From positions 19,526,358 through 19,590,357 of the forward strand of contig CM065814.1 of the NCBI GenBank assembly GCA_033398695.1: a DNA stretch of 64,000 nt. Reading direction: 5' to 3'. The translations under genes and the position numbers were made by a program. Under the pieces are notes generated by a model that saw only the letters and a program-made list of their open reading frames with translations, was not told where the DNA came from and did not search any database. Shown here piece after piece: positions 23,605 through 34,557 of this stretch (positions within the stretch are counted from its first letter, which is position 1; each line of letters starts with the position of its first letter). Source of the stretch: Orobanche coerulescens (taxonomy: Eukaryota > Streptophyta > Magnoliopsida > Lamiales > Orobanchaceae).

Positions 23605-24948
23605 CCTTGTTCGTCCCGAACAACAAAAAGAAAAGAAAAAGAAAGTCGTGAATCATCGTGCAACTCATAGTGTTCAACCTAATCAATACTATCCTGTAAT
23701 TCTCTCTAAATAATCCGAGTGTCGTAAAAGCGAGCTGCACTCATAATAATGATTCCGCAAAGTAGTCAAGTTCAGTCCTAATCATTCGTTCATGAAGAAA
23801 ATCCAGCTCAAAGATTAACAAAACGTGAGTCAAATCGACCGTCAATATGAAAGGCTAAAATAAACAAGCTAGTTCGTCCCGTTACGATCTAGTGGCACAA
23901 TTTTAACGAGTTTCATAACAAATAAACCTCGGTCGAGATTCCCTTATATATATGTTCAAGAATTTAATTCGAGTTGACCACTAGGTTAGGATCTCGGGAT
24001 GTTTCATCGGGTAATCCTAGGTGGAACTTCCATTCTCATGTATTAGGAAACCGTTTGACGTAAAGACACTCATGGGGCACATGGATGCTTCTAGTTACTA
24101 AGTTCCCGTCTACAATGGAGAAACAACTCGAATATATAATTTCCGCATGTCCGAATCAAGGTCGCCGCTTTACGCGAGAGTAAACAATGGTCACGCGAAT
24201 ACCCCGGTTACTAAGTTCCCTATCATTGGCACATGTGAAATATCTAAATCACTAGTCTAATCGAGTCGTCGCTTTACGCGAGGGTAAACAACGGTCACGC
24301 GAATGCCCCAGGTTACTAGACTTCCCTTCATAGAACAACATTATCTCAACTTTTGGGAAAACTGACCGACACTAAACTCAATCTAAGTGCCAACACGATT
24401 GACGAAACAAGATTTACTCACTATCCTAAGATGTAACCAAACGTATTGACGGTGATTTTAAAACAAGTATGTATCGTCTCTTATCCGCCAAGACCTCTAC
24501 AATCACGAAAAACTTTGGACCTAAATAAATACTATGCAAAATGAAATAATCGACTACAACTCGACTAAAACTCGACCGTTTCTTCAGAGAGAAAAACGAG
24601 GTCGTAACATCGGTATCACACAATTAGAAGCACGAAAAATTCACTAATAAAGAAAAACTAAGACAAGCAAGGCTATCTAAAACAAACAACGAAAAGCAAA
24701 TAAAAGCAAACACGAAATCTAAAAAAAAAAAAAAAAACTACTACGACCAAAAAAATAGAAAATAGAAACTAGCAAACACACCGAACGAAAATGAATAAAA
24801 AAAATCTAAAAACTAAGCAACCAAAAGCCAAAACCATGCAACACCAAAATGATAAGCACAAATAAACACAACGGGCACCAACACAAGCAAATAAAGATAC
24901 AAGGCAAACACGGTACTCACACGTAAAGAAATTAACAAAGCCGCACTT
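23605..24948 (-). mobile_element. Athila E 3' non-coding region
   Basis: About 1.3 kb with no convincing ORF. It contains two copies, spaced about 93 bp, of a block with TTTACGCGAG-GTAAACAA-GGTCACGCGAAT (about 24171 and 24264), and an A-tract at 24721-24737. Confidence 0.75.
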
Positions 24949-24972
24949 CTTCCCCCCCCCCCCAAACTTATT
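24949..24972 (-). other. Second polypurine-like tract in Athila E
   Basis: The minus strand reads AATAAGTTTG followed by about a dozen Gs, resembling the true polypurine tract (AAGTTTGGGGGGG) but 1.36 kb upstream of it and just downstream of the ORF1 stop. It might act as an additional plus-strand primer site, or be a relic of an earlier 3' end. Confidence 0.5.
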
Positions 24973-25037
24973 TCGCATCCCAAAGGAGGAATAAGTTTGA
25001 AAAGAGAAAGGAGTGGCTTTGTTAATGGAGTACCTGA

Positions 25038-26648
25038 TCACTGTGGCGGAAATGGCGGGTTTGTCGGCGAGCTCGGATCATAGCGGGCATGTGAATCGGG
25101 GAAAGGAGCAAAGTGGTACATCTCATGTAGCATTCGGTGGTAGTGGTCCTCCTGTGCCCACCTATCTTCCTGTCTCTTCCTCTCTTGCTCCCTCCAAGCA
25201 ATCTCCTCTTGTCGCCACACTTTGTCCTCTTCGGCGCGTCTCTCCACGAGCTCGTACAACTCATTGACCCGAGTGGCAACAACACCCACCCGAGTCTCAA
25301 CCTCGCCCAACCGAGTTCCCAAAGAACCAAACTCGGCTGTCAAAGAACGCATACTCGCCAAGTGATAATTATCTTGCGCTTGCATACTCTCGTCGTGCAT
25401 CTCTCTCTCTCTCTCAAAAAATCTCGTCTCAAAAGCATCAAAATCTGGAGCTCTCATCTGAAAACTAGTACCTCCACCGGTGGGAATCTCGTCACGGCTA
25501 CCCCCCTCGGGTATATCATCCATCTCCTCCTCGGCTCCCTCTAAGAACGGCTCATCAATGGTCACCTCCCGGCGTTGCCTCTTACGAGGCGCATCTAATG
25601 GTCGGATAAGTGCCACATGAGCCGCGGAGCTCATACTCCACCTCGCATATACATCGGGCGCGTCTCCCATCACAGTGGTCAAGGTCGGAGAGGGGAGTCG
25701 GAAGAGGGACACGGTTTTGTTCCGACCGTGCAATTTCCAGTCGAACCCCTCGGTGAAGGCAAGCATCTCTTGCCTCTGTAGTGTCGGTTTATCCAAATAG
25801 ATGTCTCGGGACACCGGCTCTCCGCTAATGCGCACCCCGAGATGCTCCGCGATAGGGGTCACGAACGCCCCAATACCAATCCTCTGCTTCCCGGTCAGCC
25901 GGGCTTGTTTCTCCATGTGCTCGATCAGAAAACATCCGGCATGCTTCCGTGTACCGTTCAAGGCCGACCACAAAAGGTGAATATCAGTGGACAAGCACGT
26001 CCCCGAGTCGGTACGGCTCAAAATCGTCGATGTGAACAGGCGGTGGACATAACGGAGAACTGGGTTCCTGATCGAGGAGGCTTTGGCATATGTCGGATTA
26101 TAAATAAGAAGCGTCTCCTCCCTGCAGTAAATCATCTTGGACCACAGCTCTAAGTTTTCTTTGGCATGATCGCCCTGCTGGAATGATCCGTCCTCGGCCC
26201 CGTTGATAATGGCATTAACTTCATCGGCCGAGAGCTCCCTTTCTATGTTGTCGAGATTGAAGCGAATAGACGCCGGAGTCCCGTTCTCCCTAAAAACCTC
26301 AAGTGTGGACAGAAACTCCACAGTGAGCACGTGGTAAGCGAGGTAGTTCGCCCGAAAGATTTGCTCAAACCCGCACTGCCTCGCTAGTAGCACAATATCA
26401 TCGTAAACACCCATACCCCGAGCCGTCTCCTCATGCAGAAATCGGCAATGCTTGTGTGACATGCCGATAAGGTGCGACCACCTTCTTTTAGACTCTGGCC
26501 CGGTCAATCTCAGCTTGAACTTCTTCGGGTCGAGTGCAGCCGGGATCGGAATATCCGGCACTACCTTCATCGGAGCCTTTTCCTTTTCTGTGGTTGCCTT
26601 AGATTTTCCGGCCGTACTCGGATTCGACTTCTTGCTTTGCTTTCCCAT
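25038..26648 (-). CDS. Athila ORF1 / env-like protein
   Basis: Intact open frame; the start is taken at 26648 (MGKQSKKSNPST), just downstream of an apparent splice acceptor, giving 536 residues. The N-terminal 50 residues are Lys/Pro/Ala-rich. Residues of roughly 60-320 resemble the ATHILA ORF-1 family (RYVHRLFTSTILSR, LSTDIHLLWSAL, GCFLIEHMEKQA, FVTPIAEHLGV). The C-terminal 150 residues are acidic, then form a long probable coiled coil (RVNELYELVERRAEEDKVWRQE). I see no clear transmembrane segment, so an envelope role is not supported. It is the only long undamaged frame in the element, in contrast to its broken gag and protease. Alternative: a host-derived cargo gene, less likely given the family match and position. 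Confidence 0.85.
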   Translation of the reverse strand: MGKQSKKSNPSTAGKSKATTEKEKAPMKVVPDIPIPAALDPKKFKLRLTGPESKRRWSHLIGMSHKHCRFLHEETARGMGVYDDIVLLARQCGFEQIFRANYLAYHVLTVEFLSTLEVFRENGTPASIRFNLDNIERELSADEVNAIINGAEDGSFQQGDHAKENLELWSKMIYCREETLLIYNPTYAKASSIRNPVLRYVHRLFTSTILSRTDSGTCLSTDIHLLWSALNGTRKHAGCFLIEHMEKQARLTGKQRIGIGAFVTPIAEHLGVRISGEPVSRDIYLDKPTLQRQEMLAFTEGFDWKLHGRNKTVSLFRLPSPTLTTVMGDAPDVYARWSMSSAAHVALIRPLDAPRKRQRREVTIDEPFLEGAEEEMDDIPEGGSRDEIPTGGGTSFQMRAPDFDAFETRFFEREREMHDESMQAQDNYHLASMRSLTAEFGSLGTRLGEVETRVGVVATRVNELYELVERRAEEDKVWRQEEIAWREQERKRQEDRWAQEDHYHRMLHEMYHFAPFPDSHARYDPSSPTNPPFPPQ

Positions 26649-26658
26649 TTCAACGTTC

Positions 26659-27252
26659 CTACAAAACAACCATCCAATTAAAATCTAATAAACACTCATA
26701 ATACAAACATTCAATGAGCATCAACATAATCCCATAATCCCACAATATCAAGAGCCCTCTATAATTCACACAATCTCCCCCAAACTTAGACTCCCCCATT
26801 TCATATTCAAAAGATCAAAATCACAACCCACAATAACAAAACAACACACTATGAACATATTAGGGCAAATTCTCTCCAATCCAATCTAATTCATCAACAA
26901 TTCAAATCATATCAATCCCAATTAACAATTCAATTCAACAAATTTACCCCAATTTCAACAATTTCAAAATTAGGGTTCTTCCAATTTGGGGTTTTTTCAA
27001 AATTCGTTCAATTTCATCAATTAATCCCCAAATTCGAAGTACCCATGAACAATCAAGCATAGATAACTTGTTTCCCTCAAGATTCTATCAACAATCGGGC
27101 ATAAAATTCAAAGAACATCAAAGTTTAGCAAAAGCCCCAAAAAGTGGATCCCCAATTCGATTTTTATCAAAACTCCAAAAAGAATCCGTCAAAATACTTC
27201 AAAACATGTATAGAATTGAAAAACAAAAGGATTAAGCGTCGAAATTACGTAC
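26659..27252 (-). other. Probable 5'-leader intron of the Athila ORF1 transcript
   Basis: On the minus strand a donor CAAG/GTACGT (cut after 27253) and an acceptor TTTTGTAG/GAACG (exon restarts at 26658) bracket 594 bp of AT-rich sequence ending ten bases before the ATG. Splicing of the downstream ORF is known for some env-bearing plant gypsy elements. Here both sites are close to the ORF, which suggests a transcript starting inside the element. Predicted from sequence only. Confidence 0.5.
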
Positions 27253-27410
27253 CTTGATCGAGTTTGAAGGAAGAAAAGTAGAAAAAAAATTCGCCCCTTT
27301 CGTTCTTGTGTTCTATCGGCCGAGAGTTGTGTAAGTGTGTGAGAAAATCGGGTGTGAAGTGTTTAAAAGGGGTATAAAATAACCGGGTCGAAGTGGATAC
27401 TGGGCCGGGT

Positions 27411-27603
27411 ATGTTCCTATCGGCCAGGCCTATCGGCCGATAGGCTGGGTCGATAGGAGCTTCTGTCTCTTACATACCTTATATCGGGTGGGATATCGGT
27501 CGATAGGCATACCCTATCGACCACTGCTTGTAATCAATAAAAATTTGTTTATTTTTCTCAGCCTATCGGCCGGGCCTATCGGCCGATAGGCTCGCCCGAT
27601 AGG
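27411..27603 (-). promoter_or_regulatory. Internal palindrome cluster upstream of Athila ORF1
   Basis: Contains at least two full CCTATCGGCCGATAGG palindromes (near 27428 and 27577) and several half-sites such as GTCGATAGG. These are the same motifs as in the E LTR promoter, here about 0.8-1.0 kb upstream of the ORF1 start. No canonical TATA box is seen in the right orientation. It may be an internal promoter or enhancer. Confidence 0.5.
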
Positions 27604-28097
27604 ATTTTCTGTCTCAAAAATTTTTTCAGCTCGTTCTACTTCACATACTTGGTCCCGTTTTTGCTTGGATATGGCGATGAAAGACCTGCAGGTATTCAAA
27701 ACTCGGCATGCATGGATTAGAACTTAACAAAAACTAACAAAGCTACTACGAAATTAGAAACTACAAAAATCACGCAAACGAAAAATCGAAAATAAATGAA
27801 TAAAACGAACTAATATACATACATACGTTGGGTTACCTCCCAACAAGTGCTACGTTTAACGTCTTTAGCTAGACGATACCTCATTCAACCCGGGTCTTCA
27901 GTGACAACTCCCCCTTGAACGGGTTTGTTGATATCAAGATAGCATACGCTCCTCTCATTAAGTCGAGACTCGTCGCCTCCAACATTCGAACATACTCCGG
28001 CAAATCCTCTAAACTTCATCAACCTCGTAATGTGAGTAAATGGAGTGTGAAATACAATGCTCCAACAAGTCGGTCGGGCGGCATAATAGACTCAATT

Positions 28098-28650
28098 TCA
28101 AAACATTCCTGGCGCATCGTCGGGCTTCTTCATCGCGTCATAGATGGAAATTTTCAGATTTTGATCGTTAACCCGGAAAGTAAGATCACCCTCCTGGACG
28201 TCTATAAGTGCTCTCCCCGTTGCTAGAAACGGTCTCCCAAAGATCAATGGTTGATTCTCATCCTCGGGCATATCAAGAACTACGAAATCGGCCGGGAAGA
28301 CCAAGTGTTGGACTCTAACGAGCACATCCTCCACAATTCCCCTCGGATAAGTGATCGACCGGTCCGCCATGAGTAGAGAAATGGTAGTCGGCTTCATCTC
28401 CCCAATTTTCAACCTCTTAAAGATGGATAGAGGCATAAGATTGATGCTTGCCCCGAGATCACACAACCCATTACGAACGTTTGGTCGCCAATCATGCATG
28501 TCAAAGTAAAACGTCCGGATCCTTCGCTTGAGTGGGAGCTTGTTTTGAATGATAGCGCTACACTCCTCGTCATATTTATTGTTTCAAACTTCCTCAACTT
28601 CCTCTTGCTTGCCACAGCGTCTTTCAAGAATTTCACGTACCCGGCATGTC
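28098..28650 (-). pseudogene. pro: Athila E protease region (frameshifted)
   Basis: The frame 28499-28098 carries the aspartic protease signature CDLGASINLMPLSIF, in which Athila-type elements replace DTG with DLGAS, followed by ADRSITYPRGIVEDVLV and LIFGRPFLATGRALIDV, a typical Athila block. The upstream part (FLKDAVASKRKLRKFE and the CMIGDQTF segment, 28636-28500) is in another frame. Downstream the frame stops and no reverse transcriptase follows, marking the deletion point of pol. Confidence 0.87.
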
Positions 28651-30368
28651 TCTCAAAGCGTCTAGAAGTGGAATGTTGATATTCACCTTTTGAAACATGT
28701 CGATAAATTGTTGAAGCTTTTCATCATATCTCGACTTGGCCAAACGCTGTGGAAATGGAGCTTTTTCCTCAAAATTCTTCACATTCGCATCTCCAGGACC
28801 TTTCGGCCGATATGTGGGTCGATAGGCTTCACCGCGGCATGTCAGTATGGGTATCGGTTGATTTATCGGCCGATAGGCTACCCGATAGGTTCTCCGTATT
28901 CCATCTTCTTTCTCGTTTCTGCTCCCGTTTCTAGTACATCTTTATTTCCGTTTCTCAACTTCAGCCCCATGATTATCGTACCTCGCTCCACTCCGAAGCT
29001 CGATTGCGTTGCATTGTTGCGTCTTCGGGTTGGTCTCGGTGCTCGGAAAATGCCCCGGCTTATGAAATCCGGCAGGCGTTCGCCATTTGACTCATTTGGG
29101 TCTCCACCATCGACATCCGCTTTGTCAAGGCTATCACCGAGTTTCCAATAGATGTCACACTATGCTCGAGAGCCCCGAACCTCTTGTCTACTTTATAAAT
29201 AAACTCTTTTTGACTCGCCTCCAACCGTTCCAACATCTCTTCCATAGGTGTCTTAGCAATCGGCTCTTGAATAACCCCATTTTTCACGTTAAATCCGGTG
29301 GTGGTGGAGAGCATTGTTCGGATTGGCATAGGAGAAATTAGGGTGGTTTCGATTGTTCGGATAAGAGTTCCCCAATTTCCCCTTGCCGGAAGTTTCCTCC
29401 TTGCATGTAGTTCACATCCTCCTTAACCGCAATCGGCTCGTTTAACTCTTCAAAACCGAATTGACTCCCAAAGTATTCTTTCTTAGCATCTCGAGCTCTT
29501 TTTGTTGTTTTTCAAATTTTGCCTTTAAATCACCGTAGGCGCCCTCGTCACCGGATGGAACCTTTCTTCTCGTCATCTTCCTATCGGTCACCTCCTCGTA
29601 ATCATTGTTGACCGCTAGCTCAATGAGATTCTTGGCCTCTTCATAATAGTTAGCCGTAAATCCCCTTTCGATGAGTAGTCCAACTCTCTTCTAGCCTTCC
29701 TCGTCAAACCCCGATAAAACCGAATATAGATCTCCTCTTTGTCAATTCCATGTCAGGCATTTGCGAAGTAGCTTCTTGAATCGGATCCATGCCTCGTATA
29801 AATATTCATCCTCATATTGCTCGAACCGCAAGATATCGTTGATTTGTTTTTGCACCTTGGAGGAGGATAGAATCTGCTAAGAACAACCGGGTCATCTCTC
29901 TCCAAGTACCAATTTCCTTCCGATCTAGGCTCTTGTACCAATCTAGCGCATCGTCTTCTAAAGAAAACCGGAATAGGCGGAGCTTAATGACATCCGAGGC
30001 ACTCCGCTTTGCTTGATGGTGGCACATATGTCCAAAACGACTCAAGATGAGCGTTTGGATCTTCATTCACTCCTCCGTATGTTTGAGACTTCACCGTAGC
30101 AATGAGGGACGGCTTAAGCTCAAGTTGTTGGCATCAATCTTTCCCCAACCTCCTTCTTGATAATCATCCAAACTTAGGTCGAAGCGGGCATTCAAAGGGA
30201 TCTTCTCGGACGAGCGAGTTCTCGTGGTTGGTCAACAATGCCGGCCATGGTATCAACGAAAGGTATAGTAATAGTCTCGGTTCTCGCTTCTTGCTTCTTC
30301 CTCCTCAAAGACTTCTCGATTTCCGGGTCCAAAGGAAATAAGTTCTTTCCTTGGGATCTCGTGATCAT
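28651..30368 (-). pseudogene. gag: Athila E gag (multiple frameshifts)
   Basis: The start is at 30368 (MITRSQGKNLFPLDPEIEKS), typical of Athila gag. The core domain is recognised at 30066-29812 (LRLFRFSLEDDALDWYKSL, GTWREMTRLFL), and a coiled segment at 29329-29060 (EMLERLEASQKEFIYKVDKR). The C-terminal QKVNINIPLLDALRDMPG block is near 28700. Several frame changes separate these pieces. At 28800-28890 the coding region is interrupted by another cluster of CTATCGGCCGATAG motifs, which would encode repeated Pro-Ile-Gly if translated. Confidence 0.85.
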
Positions 30369-30493
30369 GCACCGCCTACAAGGAAAAGAAAACAAGATGT
30401 GAGGAAACGAGATCGAATATTAATAATAAAAGTAAACTACCTAAAGTAACAATCTCTTCTTTTTCGAATTATTCCCTTAAATTTTCTATCAAT

Positions 30494-30511
30494 TCCCCGG
30501 CAACGGCGCCA
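30494..30511 (-). other. Primer binding site of Athila E (tRNA-Asp type)
   Basis: The minus strand reads TGGCGCCGTTGCCGGGGA, the classic Athila site complementary to the 3' end of tRNA-Asp, six bases from the 5' LTR end. Confidence 0.95.
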
Positions 30512-30517
30512 AAAATT

Positions 30518-31959
30518 TGATCGCTTGGATTCGCGTAGTATGGTTTTCAAATCCGATCAATTTTAAAATTTGTAAAACCTCGGAGTATTTCCAAGGTGTC
30601 GAACCCAAGGGAATTGATGTGTCGAAAATAAAGGAATTAACTCTACTCAAAATTTGACTGCTATTTAGGAATCCGAAAAATTGTTTTGATTCTAATTATC
30701 TAATTTTAAAAATCGAAGAACAAAAATTAAATAAAAGATGAAATATCTAAATTAAGCAAATAAAGCAAATTAGCAAGATAAAATCACAAGTCGAAAGGTA
30801 ATTGATCCTAGGGTAGTATCATCTAATTGAGTTCACACAATCCATTCACTTGATTCCTTCTCCCCAAAATTTAATTCAATCCTAGAAATAATCACTCGGT
30901 CGATCTAGAATTCCTGTCAAGGCAACCTAGAAAGATAGTTAATTAAAACCCTTTTCCCCGCCAGGGCTCAAAGAATTAAAATCACTTAAAAAGCACCAAC
31001 TTATTTATCTATGATTTATCTTTCTCCGCTAGGTCTCAAGATAAAATCATATTGTGTGTCAAGTATTTCCACTAATGAATTACTCCTTCCGGACAAAATC
31101 AATTAGCTAACATGCATCGATTAAGGGCCCTTTAATCTAACATGAGATTTAACACAACTTGAACACGAGCCTAGGATGAAAGGTCAAAAGGTAATCAAAA
31201 GAACATCATGTGATCATCAATTAAAATTACTAACCCTAGAATCAATCAATGAATTAGCCAGACATAATTGAAATCAAACAAGAAATTGATGAAGAATGCA
31301 TATTATTAATATGAAAAGAGAGATTACAACCCTTATGGATGAACTCCGAGTCTTCAATCTCCCAAAAACAATAATAATTCTCCTCCAAAAAGTTCTTGCA
31401 TCAAAGAAATTAATCTTGCTAAAAGCGTAAAAATCGCTCTAGATAATAAAAGATGAAAAAGGGTCGAAAAGATAGATAAAAAGATCCTCAAACTAGGTCT
31501 AGAATGAGGTTTATATAGCCTAAGGGGTTAAAATCCCGATTAGCCCTAATCTAGGAAATAAATAATATCCAAAAGAGTCAAAATCCGTCCAAAACGAGAG
31601 CACTGGGAAGCTTTCGGCTGGCCTATCGGCCGATAGTCCGCCGATAGGTGGTTCGTCGATTTCTTCACTCGATAGGCGGGAGCTCCTTTCGGACGGCCCC
31701 TGTCGGCCGATAGCCGCCGATAGGTCTTCTCGCTTGGCGCAAAAATCCGTTTCTTCGTCCGTTTGACTCGACTCTCGGTCCTTTGTCTCGCTTTTGGGTC
31801 CTTTTGGCTCTAAAACTCGCAAACACACTAAAACCAACCCAAACGCGTAATACGGCTCGACTAATCATAAATAAGCCAAATACGAGCACATTAATCACGA
31901 AATGAGATAAAAACCTAGTATAAAATCCTAGAAATAAGTGGTAAAATTACCACTTATCA
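30518..31959 (-). mobile_element. Athila E 5' LTR
   Basis: 1442 bp, with the same ends as the 3' LTR. Its TATA box is at 31510-31517 and its palindrome cluster at about 31610-31740. Differences from the 3' LTR are mostly at CTG/CAG triplets, for example three within 31432-31470. Confidence 0.93.
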
Positions 31960-32683
31960 CCGACAAGCCTCCGAAAGTTGTCAGTAGGGCCGCATGTGAC
32001 AGTGATTCCGCCGAAAGCTGTCAGTAGGGCCGCATGTGACAGTGAGTCCGCCGAAAGCTGTCAGTAGGGCCGCATGTGACACTGACTCCGGACGCGTGCT
32101 GGCTCCTCATCGACTGCCACTGGGCGCCAGCCTCTCCCTTGGACTCTAGCCCGACAGCCCGGGTGATCGCCCCATTATAATATTGGCCGGCGGACGATCC
32201 CCCATTATTACAATGGCTGGAAGGCGATCGCCCGCCAGAGGACAAGACCCGGCTGCCCCTATATATACAAGGCTCCCTGCACTTGGATTCTTCTTCAACT
32301 TCCTTCGGATTTCACACTATACAGAAGCAAAACTCCCAGCACTTGGCTATCTCCAACTCTTGGCAACAGCTATCATTCGGTCCTTCTTCTCCCGGCCTCT
32401 CTCATCCGGCAAGCGATCGGCAGGGACGAAGAACACCGAGCTTCGCTCAAGAGCCGGATTAACAGAGTCTTTTTACACTCATTGTATTTAGATTTCTCTC
32501 ATTAATACTTGTATCCATGAATATTTGTATTAATATCATCTCGCGAGAGCATTCAAGCCCGGGCCTAACAAACTCGGCAAATCTTGTATTATTTATCTTC
32601 TCTCGGAAGTGCTCCCGCAATTGTTGTTTGTTGTCCGTCTTCCAGCAGTATTAATCTTCGGATAAATATTTTGGGCAACAACA
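31960..32683 (+). mobile_element. Inverted T LTR, second part (rest of U3 to U5)
   Basis: Begins with the right CCGAC duplication (31960-31964) and continues the T LTR to its U5 tip GGGCAACAACA. It contains the 40-bp repeats and a TATATATA box at 32260-32267. Together with 21657-22140 it makes a complete LTR of about 1.2 kb. Confidence 0.92.
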
Positions 32684-34557
32684 GTTCGTTCTTTGAATTC
32701 AACGGCTTTGAGTCATGCTATGGAATTCATTTTCATTGTTGTTATTGTCCTCCGTAGTTTATTATCGCGAGTTGGCATTCGGTGGAGTCGGCGGGTTCGT
32801 AGTCGGTCCGTGCCAACCTACTTCGGTCGATTCTCCGCGTTGTGGTTGTTCAAGGCAAGTACATTGACCATACTATTCTTGTTTTGTGGATATGATAATT
32901 GGTGATCATCTTGGTGTGTTTGTTTATTTGTTTGAAATGAGTTTTCAAAAGATTCGGCTAGCCTCGTTAAAGGCTCACTTTCAAAACGCGTTGTAAATTG
33001 TGTGGGTTGTAAGTGACTACGTGAATCCATTGGATATATTTGATGTTGATGTTGCGCTTGATAATGCGTGTGTACGTACATTGCTTCTTTCCGTCGCGTT
33101 ATGGTTGACGTGCGTGTTGTTATTTATTCATGTGGTCGTGGACTGACGGATGAATTATGTGAATTGGTGTATTGATTTGATAATTGTTACGACGATGACT
33201 GTGTACTTGATGTTTGTGACAATGTGAATACTTGTTGTGAGAGACGTCATATCCGGGAGCCTCTGAGGGCGGGGCGTGCGATCTCCGGCCTGGTGTACGC
33301 TGCAATGTGCGGCTCCATATGGTTGGTGAACGCCAGTGTTTACCTGATGCGCGTGCAAGGGGCGGCTCTTATGGGAGTGACGCCGGTGCGGGGACACGTA
33401 TAATGTGCGGATGACATGTGGAGTGAACGCCGGTGCACAGGTGTTTCAGTGGAGGCACCTGGCAGGCTTATTGGTAACGGATATTTGAGTGTTTAGCTAA
33501 GACCCCGTTACCGAATGATTATCGTATTTCAAATTCTTTCAACTCTTTTCAAATGCTGGTCTCGATATAGACCGTGATTCATGTTTTCTGAAAGTGTGTT
33601 TCAACTTGTTTTAAAATGTTGATATCAGGGTTAATTAACCAAGGACATTTGACGAGATCTCCGAGGGTTAATTAATCAGGGGTCTTGAGCAGTTTTTGGG
33701 CGGACGAAAGGCTGTGTACTTGATTATACTGTGTTGACATTTTGTGCTTTGGGTCGAGGACCCCGTGTGATATTGAGATGTTTGATCTCGTGTTGAAATT
33801 ATTTGGATTGGGTCGATAAACCCGTGGGAAATGTTTGTGAAGACTCGCTTGTGTTGATTGAATGGTTTTCTTGCAAATTGCTTTCTGCCTATTGGTCGTG
33901 GACCTTGTTGGTTTTGGAATAAGTAGGAGTTTATAATCCTAAATTGTTTTCTATTAAAACTCTCGATGGCACTTTAAACGGTTTTATAAATTGTTTTCCC
34001 TTGATTTGTGATCTTTCGGTTTTGAAGTGTTTTACCCAAACTCATGCCTCGGGAAGTACTTTTCATTACGTTTGATTCTTTGAGGATTTCCTGGTTATTG
34101 TTATTCATAGAATGTGAATTGTATGGCTCGTATTTGCACTTTGTTCTTGCACTAGCAAAACAGTGGAGTTTTGCTAACCCCCGAGTATTCGGGGGGTGGA
34201 TGTCTATTTTTGCATTCAGGTTTTGGAGCATAGCACAGGGTTGGCACGAAGGATGATGAAAGATGAACGATACTAATCACACGAGGATCCGTTGATGTCG
34301 TATTCGTCTAGTTGTATTTTCTTTTCCGCTGCAGTATCTTTTCCCCGTTGTACGGGAGTTTATTGTATTTTGACCCCTGCGTGGGTATGTGTTTGGAATT
34401 GAGTTGTATGTTATTATTGAAAGACCAAATCGGTCTACTGAGTCATTTTAGCCTTAAAGGCGATGTTTAGATGTTTGATTTTAGTTACCAGCCTGGTAGA
34501 TCCTCGAGGAGAGGGTCTACGACATGTAATATCCCTGAGTGGATTGGGGGTGTTACA
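32684..34557 (+). mobile_element. D array LTR 1, second half
   Basis: Starts with the right GTTCG duplication (32684-32688) and ends GGGGGTGTTACA. Near 32780 it carries ATTCGGTGGAGTCGGCGG, shared with LTR 2 and D1's 5' LTR but not with LTR 3. Non-coding. Confidence 0.92.

Larger units (their letters stand above)
22141..31959 (-). mobile_element. Athila-lineage element E, lacking RT, RNase H and integrase
   Basis: Flanked by a perfect CCGAC duplication (22136-22140 and 31960-31964); the matching empty site is in the second T composite near 46345. LTRs of about 1.44 kb begin (minus) TGATAAGTGGTAA and end at CCAAGCGATCA. Order on the minus strand: 5' LTR, tRNA-Asp PBS, gag, protease, a non-coding gap with palindromes, ORF1/env-like gene, long 3' region, polypurine tract, 3' LTR. 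The usual RT, RNase H and integrase between protease and ORF1 are absent, so it is non-autonomous. Confidence 0.93.
18065..32683. mobile_element. T composite in D LTR 1 (interrupted by Athila)
   Basis: Flanked by GTTCA (18060-18064) and GTTCG (32684-32688); the empty site in LTR 3 reads through as a single GTTCG. Order on the plus strand: complete T LTR in minus sense, interior with gag in minus sense, 257-bp LTR remnant in minus sense, complete T LTR in plus sense. Both outer ends are therefore U5 tips. Without the Athila insertion it is about 4.8 kb, matching 42321-47072. Confidence 0.9.

Noticed and set aside
24721..24737. Poly-A tail of a SINE/LINE or processed pseudogene
   Set aside because: Isolated A-run inside Athila 3' DNA with no target duplication or element body next to it.
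25038..26648. Athila ORF as a host gene
   Set aside because: Matches the ATHILA ORF-1 family pattern and sits between protease and polypurine tract inside perfect target duplications.
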